The position numbers were made by a program, and so were the translations under genes. A stretch of 11,898 nt of DNA from Acinetobacter sp. (lineage in GTDB: Bacteria; Pseudomonadota; Gammaproteobacteria; Pseudomonadales; Moraxellaceae): positions 1-11,898 of the forward strand of contig JASLJB010000369.1 in assembly GCA_030152605.1 (NCBI GenBank), read 5' to 3'. Numbering within the stretch: the stretch's first letter is position 1; each line of letters starts with the position of its first letter. Shown one piece after another: positions 6,672 through 11,898 of this stretch. Under the pieces are notes generated by a model. It was not told the origin of the DNA. It worked only from the letters and a program-made list of their open reading frames with translations, and searched no databases.

Positions 6672-7238
6672 TCACTTTAATTTTTCAATGTCACGCAAGA
6701 CTTCTGCGGCATGTGATTGGGTATTGACGCTGCTGTAGTGATAGACGATCACGCCATTCGGGTCGATAAGGAAGCTTTCGCGTTTGGCGATTTTGGTGAA
6801 ACCTAAGTTACGCACGATCCCCAATTGCTTGCTGAGTTGATGCTGCTCATCAGACAAGATCGGGAAGGGCAATCCAAGCTTTTGCGAGAACTGCTGATGC
6901 GATTTGACGTCATCTAAGCTGACCCCCAACACCACTGCATTATTTTTTAAAAATGCAGGATAGAGTGCTTTGAATTGGTTGGCCTCTTCGGTGCAGCCTG
7001 GGGTATTGTCTTTGGGATAAAAATACAACACCACCCATTTGCCTTTGTATTGACTGAGTTGATGCCATTTCTGGTTTTGATCTTGCAGTTTGAACTGTGG
7101 GGCTGGGCTGCCAACCCATTGTTTTTGTTTTTCTTCAAACTTGCTCAAATCCGTACTTGCCGCCTGCGCAGTGATTGAGAGGCTCAGACTGAAGCTGGCG
7201 CAGAGGAGGCCAAGCGTTAAAGCTGTGATCTTTTTCAT
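6672..7238 (-). CDS. bcp: exported single-cysteine BCP/PrxQ-family peroxiredoxin
   Basis: A thiol peroxidase that reduces hydrogen peroxide or organic peroxides. The 188-residue protein has the AhpC/TSA thioredoxin-like fold from about residue 40, with the active-site motif DNTPGCT (peroxidatic Cys82, Thr79) and the conserved Arg153. Two things are unusual. It begins with a clear Sec signal peptide (KK, a hydrophobic core, then AQA before Ala27), which places the enzyme in the periplasm, whereas classic Bcp is cytosolic. The position where many PrxQ proteins carry the resolving cysteine, five residues after the peroxidatic one, is Asn87, and no other cysteine remains in the mature chain. It should therefore act as a 1-Cys enzyme needing an external thiol partner. 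The ATG at 7238 fits the signal peptide, but I see no good Shine-Dalgarno sequence. Confidence 0.92.
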   Translation of the reverse strand: MKKITALTLGLLCASFSLSLSITAQAASTDLSKFEEKQKQWVGSPAPQFKLQDQNQKWHQLSQYKGKWVVLYFYPKDNTPGCTEEANQFKALYPAFLKNNAVVLGVSLDDVKSHQQFSQKLGLPFPILSDEQHQLSKQLGIVRNLGFTKIAKRESFLIDPNGVIVYHYSSVNTQSHAAEVLRDIEKLK

Positions 7239-7271
7239 GTGCGGATGACTTTTATTGTGAAGTTGACTGCC

Positions 7272-7301
7272 ATTCTAACAAAAGCCGCCTAGCGGTGTAA
7301 G
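7272..7301 (-). promoter_or_regulatory. candidate bcp promoter
   Basis: On the minus strand, CTTACA (7301-7296) and TAGAAT (7277-7272) are 18 bases apart, with the -10 centred about 36 bases before the bcp ATG. A small perfect inverted repeat, CCGC-CTA-GCGG (7285-7295), lies in the spacer and may be an operator. The divergent bioH promoter must lie in the same 203-base gap. The best plus-strand match there, TTGAAC at 7305-7310 with CTGAAT at 7328-7333, is weak. Confidence 0.45.
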
Positions 7302-7441
7302 GAATTGAACCCATTTGAAAATTCAAACTGAATATTCGCAGCAGCAAAACTTCGCTGGCGCCTTGTGCAGTGGGTACTGAGACGGCAGAATACGCCAAGG
7401 ACAGCCCGCGCGTAAACATGCAAAAGCAGAAAAGGACTTCG

Positions 7442-8218
7442 ATGTTTAAAATATTATGTATCACCGGATGGGGCATGGGCGTAGCCCCCTTGCAGGCCCT
7501 CAAACAACAGTTCGCGCAGCAGCATTATGTGATGGATGTGCTGGATATCTTTGATGCCAATGATCCCGAAGTCATGCAGCAGCATCTCGATCAAGTGCAG
7601 CACTATGATGTGCTGATGGGATGGTCGCTCGGTGGGCAGTTGGCGACGTTATTGGCAGCGCACTATTGGCAACATACCGGTATTGCTAAACCCTTGATCA
7701 CCTTGGCCACTCAACCCTGCTTCGTGGCCAATGCGCATTGGCACAATGCGATGCCAGTGGCTGAGTTTAAGGCCTTTCAACAGTCCTATTTTGATGATCC
7801 GAGTAGCTGTATCAAACGCTTTTGTTATCTGATCACGCAGTTGCCAATCTATGCCGAGATGCCGCTACAGGTCGATGCAAAACAACAGCGCTTGCAAGCC
7901 AAAGCCAATTGGTTATCCCTGCAAAGTTTAGTCCAAACGCCAGACGCTGCGCCAGCACAATTGCAACTCGCACGTGGACTTGAGCTTTTAGAGCAACTGA
8001 ACTTGGTGGAGAACTGGAAAAACTATCCGGGTCAGCAGTTGCATCTCTATGCGCATCAAGATGCCTTGATCAATCCGCAAGTTGTCCAAGAAATCGCAGA
8101 TTTAGCTGCAGATTCGCTACGAGTGGGCTATGTGAGTGGCGCACATGCCTTTCCGGTATTCAATGTTGCTGAGACCGTCGATGAAATTGTGGCACTGCTT
8201 GGTCGAGATCCTGGGTAA
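7442..8218 (+). CDS. bioH: BioH-type pimeloyl-ACP methyl ester esterase
   Basis: Predicted to remove the methyl group from pimeloyl-ACP methyl ester, which ends the BioC-initiated chain-building stage of biotin synthesis. The 258-residue alpha/beta hydrolase has the nucleophile elbow GWSLGG (Ser62), an acid in HQDAL (Asp207) and the histidine in GAHAFP (His235), all placed as in E. coli BioH. The stretch after the elbow (TLATQPCFVANAHW) and the ARGLELLEQLNL segment also resemble E. coli BioH. The N-terminus is shorter than in E. coli, and the oxyanion-hole region reads TGWGMG, somewhat like BioG. The ATG at 7442 has AAGGA five bases upstream; in-frame starts at 7418 (ATG) and 7370 (GTG) have no such site and would add residues foreign to the fold. 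It lies 178 bases before bioA with no clear terminator between. Confidence 0.88.
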   Translation: MFKILCITGWGMGVAPLQALKQQFAQQHYVMDVLDIFDANDPEVMQQHLDQVQHYDVLMGWSLGGQLATLLAAHYWQHTGIAKPLITLATQPCFVANAHWHNAMPVAEFKAFQQSYFDDPSSCIKRFCYLITQLPIYAEMPLQVDAKQQRLQAKANWLSLQSLVQTPDAAPAQLQLARGLELLEQLNLVENWKNYPGQQLHLYAHQDALINPQVVQEIADLAADSLRVGYVSGAHAFPVFNVAETVDEIVALLGRDPG

Positions 8219-8265
8219 ATTGCGCAAATTGTGTTGATGTGTGAGCGCAGTCACTAGAATACAAG

Positions 8266-8327
8266 TTTTAATTAAAATTGATTTGATTCTTCACGCAATT
8301 TATTTTTCAACCATGCTGGGGTATGAT
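8266..8327 (+). promoter_or_regulatory. candidate promoters of the bioAFCD operon
   Basis: TTGATT (8278-8283) and TATTTT (8301-8306) lie 17 bases apart. Just upstream is a 12-bp AT palindrome, TTTTAATTAAAA (8266-8277). A second option is TATGAT (8322-8327) with a poor -35. Transcripts would start near 8313 or 8334, giving a leader of about 60-85 bases. I do not recognise a BirA or BioR operator here. Confidence 0.4.
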
Positions 8328-8333
8328 CGAAAA

Positions 8334-8371
8334 TCGCTGTGTATGCAGCGACATCAATATATCTGTGTATG
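8334..8371 (+). repeat. inverted and direct repeats in the bioA leader
   Basis: TCGCTG (8334-8339) and CAGCGA (8346-8351) are exact complements around TGTATG. The 9-mer CTGTGTATG occurs at 8337-8345 and again at 8363-8371, 26 bases later. The second copy ends 25 bases before the bioA ATG. This may be a leader hairpin or a binding site for a biotin-responsive repressor; the sequence does not settle which. Confidence 0.45.
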
Positions 8372-8396
8372 TATAAACAAATAATGAGAGTTCAGG

Positions 8397-9743
8397 ATGA
8401 CCGACGAATTTGATCTTAACCATTTATGGCATCCCTATACTTCCATGACTGATCCGATCGCATGTTTAAAAGTAAAACGTGCCGCTGGGGTCACGATCGA
8501 ACTTGATGATGGGCGTTGTTTAATTGATGGCATGGCCTCATGGTGGTGTGCGATTCACGGTTATCAACATCCGGATCTCGATCAGGCGGTGATCGAGCAG
8601 CTCAAGTCCATGTCGCATATCATGTTTGGTGGTTTGACCCATGATCCTGCCATTGAACTGGGAAAACTGCTGCTGCACATCACCCCTCCAAGCCTCGATA
8701 AAATCTTCTATGCCGACTCTGGTTCGGTGGCGGTTGAAGTGGCCTTGAAGATGGCGGTGCAATACTGGACCTCACAAGGCAATCAGCTGAAAACCAATTT
8801 TGTCACCCCACGTTCCGGCTATCACGGCGATACATGGAACGCGATGTCGGTCTGTGATCCGGTCACCGGGATGCATCAGGTCTTTGGCTCAAGTCTGCCC
8901 AATCGTATCTTTGTGCCCGCACCACAAACCCGCTTTGATGCGCCGTGGGACCCAAGTGATATCGCTGAACTCGAACACACCTTGGCGCAGCAGCATCACA
9001 GCATCGCCGGTTTAATCTTGGAGCCGATCGTGCAAGGTGCGGGCGGCATGCGTTTTTATCATCCTGAATATCTACGTCAGGCACGCTTACTCTGCGATCA
9101 ATACAATGTGCTGTTGATTTTTGATGAGATTGCCACCGGCTTTGGCCGCACTGGAAAACTATTTGCTTGGGAACATGCTCAAGTCGAACCGGACATCATG
9201 TGTATCGGCAAGGCATTGACCGGCGGCTATATGACTTTATCTGCGACCTTGACCAGTCGGCATGTGGCAGAAAGCATCAGCCAAGGCGAGGCAGGTGTGT
9301 TTATGCATGGGCCGACCTTTATGGCCAATCCACTGGCCTGTGCGGTGGCACTGAAAAGCACGCAACTGTTGTTGTCACAGGATTGGCAGGGCAAAGTCTT
9401 GGCCATGCAACAGCAACTCGAACAACAGCTTAGACCCTTGGCAAAACTGGCGCATGTACAAGACGTTCGGGTCTTGGGCGCGATCGGCGTGGTCGAATTA
9501 ACACATCCGGTGAACATGCAGCAGATCCAACAACAATGTGTGGAACGTGGCATCTGGGTACGACCTTTTGGCAAATTGGTCTATGTGATGCCGCCCTTTA
9601 TCATGACGGCGCAAGAGCTGGAGTTCTTACTGACCCAACTGGTCGCCGTGGTGAAGTTACAAGCCGACAGCAGCACTGATGTTGGAGCAGATGCAGCAGA
9701 AACACGATTCAATCCAGATGCAGCACAGGTGAAACAGGCATGA
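8397..9743 (+). CDS. bioA: adenosylmethionine-8-amino-7-oxononanoate aminotransferase (DAPA synthase)
   Basis: Transfers an amino group from S-adenosylmethionine to KAPA, giving DAPA, with pyridoxal phosphate as cofactor. The 448-residue class III aminotransferase starts with the family signature HLWHPYTSM (9-17). It shows the SWW substrate-site tryptophans (49-50), the phosphate-binding DSGS (107-110), the DEIATGFGRTG block with Asp243, and GKALTGG with the cofactor lysine Lys272. Resemblance to E. coli BioA (429 residues) runs along nearly the whole chain. About 25 C-terminal residues, rich in Ala, Asp and Ser, form an extra tail. GAGAG at 8386-8390 is the likely ribosome binding site, six bases before the ATG. 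It heads a tight plus-strand operon; its stop overlaps the bioF start as ATGA, so translation is probably coupled. Confidence 0.97.
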   Translation: MTDEFDLNHLWHPYTSMTDPIACLKVKRAAGVTIELDDGRCLIDGMASWWCAIHGYQHPDLDQAVIEQLKSMSHIMFGGLTHDPAIELGKLLLHITPPSLDKIFYADSGSVAVEVALKMAVQYWTSQGNQLKTNFVTPRSGYHGDTWNAMSVCDPVTGMHQVFGSSLPNRIFVPAPQTRFDAPWDPSDIAELEHTLAQQHHSIAGLILEPIVQGAGGMRFYHPEYLRQARLLCDQYNVLLIFDEIATGFGRTGKLFAWEHAQVEPDIMCIGKALTGGYMTLSATLTSRHVAESISQGEAGVFMHGPTFMANPLACAVALKSTQLLLSQDWQGKVLAMQQQLEQQLRPLAKLAHVQDVRVLGAIGVVELTHPVNMQQIQQQCVERGIWVRPFGKLVYVMPPFIMTAQELEFLLTQLVAVVKLQADSSTDVGADAAETRFNPDAAQVKQA

Positions 9744-10894
9744 GTTTAGTCGATCATTACGCCGAACAATTGGATCAGTTGCGGGCACAAGGCAATCTAC
9801 GTCAATTCACTGCACTACAGCCCTTGGGTCGCGAGATTCAAATTGGCGAGAAGCACATGCTGAACTTTGCTTCCAATGACTATATGGGCTTGGCTTCAGA
9901 TCTGCGTTTGCGTGAGCAGTTTTTTGATCAAACCCCGATGCGAGATCGGGTCATGAGCAGTTCTTCTTCGCGTTTGTTGACTGGAAATTTCCCCGCCTAT
10001 GAACAGCTTGAACAGACCTTACGACAGGCCTTTGGTCGTGCAGCGTTGTTGTTCAACAGTGGTTATCACATGAATATCGGGATATTACCGGCATTGAGTG
10101 ATAGTCGTACGCTGATCTTGGCGGACAAGTTGATCCATGCCAGTATGATCGATGGGATTCGCCTGTCGAGCGCCAAATATCTACGTTATCGGCACAATGA
10201 TCTGGCACATTTGCAGCAGTTATTGCAGCAGTATCATGCGGATGCGAACTATGACCGTATCATCGTGGTGACTGAATCGATCTTTAGTATGGATGGCGAT
10301 GAAACTGATCTTGCTCAGTTGGCCCAGCTCAAGCAACAGTTCAGCAAAGTCATGCTCTATGTGGATGAAGCGCATGCCATCGGTGTGCGCGGCACGCAGG
10401 GCTTGGGCTGTGCAGAGCAATCTCAGGTCTTGGATCAGATCGACTTTTTGGTCGGCACCTTTGGCAAGGCCTTGGCCTCGGTCGGCGGCTATCTGATCTG
10501 TGATCCGATCATCCGTGAGTATTTGATCAATCGTATGCGACCGTTGATTTTCAGCACCGCACAGCCACCGATCTGTATGGCCTGGACGCAATTTGTGTTT
10601 GAAAAGTGCTTAGAACTGGCTCCGCAGCGACAGTATTTGCAGCGCATGAGTCAGCAGTTACAGCAGGCCGTGCGCGATAAGGGCTATGCCTGTCCATCCA
10701 GCAGTCATATCGTGCCGATCGTGGTCGGTACATCGGATCGAGCGGTGCAACTGGCGCAGCAACTGCAGCAGGTAGGGTTATATATCATGCCGGTGCGACC
10801 GCCAACAGTGCCACAAAACAGTTCACGCTTACGTATTTGCATGAATACCCATATCACTGCCGCAGATCTCGATCTGCTCATGCAACATCTTTGA
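9740..10894 (+). CDS. bioF: 8-amino-7-oxononanoate synthase (KAPA synthase)
   Basis: Condenses pimeloyl-ACP (or pimeloyl-CoA) with L-alanine, releasing CO2 to form KAPA, the substrate of BioA. The 384-residue alpha-oxoamine synthase equals the E. coli length. It shows NFASNDYMGL near residue 42, a Ser-rich SSSSSRL with TGN (73-83), HASMIDG (133-139), the cofactor-contacting VDEAHAIG (Asp209, His212) and the Schiff-base lysine Lys243 in TFGKALASVGG. The ATG overlaps the bioA stop by four bases. bioB, which sits before bioF in the E. coli bioBFCD operon, is absent from this position. Confidence 0.97.
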   Translation: MSLVDHYAEQLDQLRAQGNLRQFTALQPLGREIQIGEKHMLNFASNDYMGLASDLRLREQFFDQTPMRDRVMSSSSSRLLTGNFPAYEQLEQTLRQAFGRAALLFNSGYHMNIGILPALSDSRTLILADKLIHASMIDGIRLSSAKYLRYRHNDLAHLQQLLQQYHADANYDRIIVVTESIFSMDGDETDLAQLAQLKQQFSKVMLYVDEAHAIGVRGTQGLGCAEQSQVLDQIDFLVGTFGKALASVGGYLICDPIIREYLINRMRPLIFSTAQPPICMAWTQFVFEKCLELAPQRQYLQRMSQQLQQAVRDKGYACPSSSHIVPIVVGTSDRAVQLAQQLQQVGLYIMPVRPPTVPQNSSRLRICMNTHITAADLDLLMQHL

Positions 10895-10903
10895 GGCTCA
10901 GTT

Positions 10904-11770
10904 GTGAGTATTGATTCTGCGCAGGTGGCACAACGTTTTGCCCAAGCCCACCATAGTTATCGTGAACAAGCGGTGATACAGAAAAAGATCGCCACACAGT
11001 TGCTTGCCTTGATGCAGCAGCATGTGGCGCGCAAGCAATTTGGCCATGTATTCGAGATCGGCTGTGGTTCAGGTAATCTCAGTCATGTGTTTATGCAGCG
11101 CTATGCGTTTCAACGCTTGTATCTCAATGATCTGTATCCCGAAGTGCAGCAGCACTTTAGCGGGCTAAAGCTGTCGCCATCGCAACAGATCGACTGGTGC
11201 CTGGGCGATATCGAACAACTGGCCTTTCCGCAACAGCTGGATCTGGTGATCTCGAGTTCGGCGTTACAGTGGGTCAATGATATCGATGCGCTGTTACAGA
11301 CCGCCGAGCAGGCCTTACTGCCACAGGGCTATTTATGTTTCTCTAGTTTTGGAGCGCAGAATCTAATTGAAATCAAAACCCTGACTGGGCGCGGTTTGGA
11401 TTATCTCGATGTTGAGGCATGGACAGACAAGCTGCGACAGCAGGGTTTTGAGCTGTTGCATATCCAATCAGGGCTTGAGCAAATGTACTTTGCACATCCT
11501 CTACAAGTGCTCAAACACTTAAAGGCAACTGGCGTGACTGCCACCGCGCAGCAACATCGCTGGAACAAACAGTCATTGCAACAGTTTTATCAGGACTATC
11601 TACAGTTTAGCCAGATCGATTCAGAAGGTCAGCGCCGCTATTGCTTGAGCTACCATCCGATCTATTGTATTGCACGTAAAGTCGCCGGACCTGCACACAC
11701 AACAACATCTGGAATAGAAGCATCCGCAATGAAGTCAAAAACAGAAACGTCAGGAACAGAAACATCATGA
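10904..11770 (+). CDS. bioC: malonyl-ACP O-methyltransferase
   Basis: Methylates the free carboxyl of malonyl-ACP with S-adenosylmethionine, so that the fatty-acid enzymes accept it as a primer for pimeloyl synthesis; BioH later removes the methyl. The 288-residue class I methyltransferase has motif I FEIGCGSGN (50-58), an acidic Asp76 at the end of strand 2, and ISSSALQWVND in the motif IV/post region, typical of BioC. It starts with GTG at 10904, nine bases after bioF, with GAGG (10893-10896) overlapping the bioF stop. The last 20 residues are four degenerate 5-residue repeats (SGIEA, SAMKS, KTETS, GTETS) beyond the conserved domain, which makes the protein longer than E. coli BioC (251). 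Its stop overlaps the bioD start as ATGA. Confidence 0.93.
   Translation: MSIDSAQVAQRFAQAHHSYREQAVIQKKIATQLLALMQQHVARKQFGHVFEIGCGSGNLSHVFMQRYAFQRLYLNDLYPEVQQHFSGLKLSPSQQIDWCLGDIEQLAFPQQLDLVISSSALQWVNDIDALLQTAEQALLPQGYLCFSSFGAQNLIEIKTLTGRGLDYLDVEAWTDKLRQQGFELLHIQSGLEQMYFAHPLQVLKHLKATGVTATAQQHRWNKQSLQQFYQDYLQFSQIDSEGQRRYCLSYHPIYCIARKVAGPAHTTTSGIEASAMKSKTETSGTETS
11708..11767 (+). repeat. four degenerate 15-bp tandem repeats at the 3' end of bioC
   Basis: Four 15-base units in frame with bioC begin at 11708, 11723, 11738 and 11753, and run into the stop codon. The last two are most alike, sharing AACAGAAAC-TCA. Each encodes five small or polar residues. The period is a multiple of three, so unit gain or loss would keep both the bioC frame and the bioC/bioD overlap. 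Confidence 0.75.
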
Positions 11771-11898
11771 GTGGACAGGTTTATTTTATCAGTGGTATCG
11801 ACACCGGCATCGGCAAGACCTATGCCACCGGCTATCTGGCCAAGTTGTGGCGAGACGCAGGGCAGAAGCTGATTACCCAAAAACTGGTCCAAACCGGT
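11767..11898 (+). CDS. bioD: dethiobiotin synthase, 5' part only
   Basis: Closes the ureido ring of dethiobiotin from DAPA, CO2 and ATP. Only 44 codons are present before the window ends. They contain the P-loop GIDTGIGKT (10-18, Lys17) and a second conserved basic stretch TQKLVQTG with Lys39, where E. coli BioD reads YKPVASG. The ATG at 11767 overlaps the bioC stop by four bases, which continues the operon. The P-loop alone would be shared with related ATPases, but sequence around it and the context make BioD the clear choice. Confidence 0.92.
   Translation, partial: MSGQVYFISGIDTGIGKTYATGYLAKLWRDAGQKLITQKLVQTG

Noticed and set aside
7284..7312. tRNA-like 3' end on the minus strand (GGTTCAATTCC)
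   Set aside because: The T-arm does not pair properly and no anticodon or D arm is found nearby; a chance match.
7370..7441. GTG at 7370 or ATG at 7418 as the bioH start
   Set aside because: Neither has a Shine-Dalgarno; the added residues are polar and not part of the first beta strand, whereas the ATG at 7442 has AAGGA at good spacing.
10220..10591. 123-codon minus-strand frame inside bioF
   Set aside because: Opposes the conserved cofactor-binding part of bioF; composition is that of a shadow frame.
1..11898. Horizontal transfer, defence or mobile-element island
   Set aside because: No integrase, transposase, toxin-antitoxin, phage or CRISPR sequence; all genes are typical core functions.

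Overview
This window looks like ordinary chromosome of a gammaproteobacterium, most likely Acinetobacter or a close Moraxellaceae relative. The basis is recall of protein-family resemblance, the bioA-bioF-bioC-bioD order without bioB, and a ferritin of the Pseudomonas FtnA type; no search was run. I see no transposase, integrase, phage gene, CRISPR array, tRNA or rRNA. Eight complete genes and one cut gene fill most of the sequence, and every catalytic motif I checked is intact.

Layout, left to right. (1) ligA (+), the NAD-dependent DNA ligase, followed by a 494-base AT-rich gap with several inverted repeats and a good promoter. (2) A ferritin/bacterioferritin gene (+) that lacks the haem-ligand methionine, closed by a strong bidirectional terminator. 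(3) Two tandem paralogous alkaline phosphatase genes (-), both predicted lipoproteins and both starting at GTG. Each has its own promoter region with an 11-bp-periodic array resembling a PhoB (PHO) box. A terminator separates them. A CRP/Vfr-like palindrome lies upstream of the right-hand copy. (4) A bcp/PrxQ-type peroxiredoxin (-) with a Sec signal peptide and only one cysteine in the mature protein. (5) Divergent from it, bioH (+), then bioA-bioF-bioC-bioD (+), which are packed with 4-base overlaps (A/F and C/D) or a 9-base gap (F/C). bioD is cut by the window end.

How the genes work together. BioC methylates malonyl-ACP so that fatty-acid synthesis can build a pimeloyl chain, and BioH removes the methyl ester. 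BioF makes KAPA, BioA makes DAPA and BioD makes dethiobiotin. All steps except the last (BioB) are encoded here. The two phosphatases form a phosphate-scavenging pair, probably induced by phosphate starvation. The ferritin and the exported peroxiredoxin handle iron and peroxide but show no operon link to the rest.

I did not find a new multi-gene system. The most useful leads are the duplicated PHO-controlled lipoprotein phosphatases, the haem-ligand loss in the ferritin, the single-cysteine exported peroxiredoxin, the 5-residue repeat tail of BioC just before the bioC/bioD overlap, and several inverted repeats in promoters (ferritin, bcp, bioA leader).
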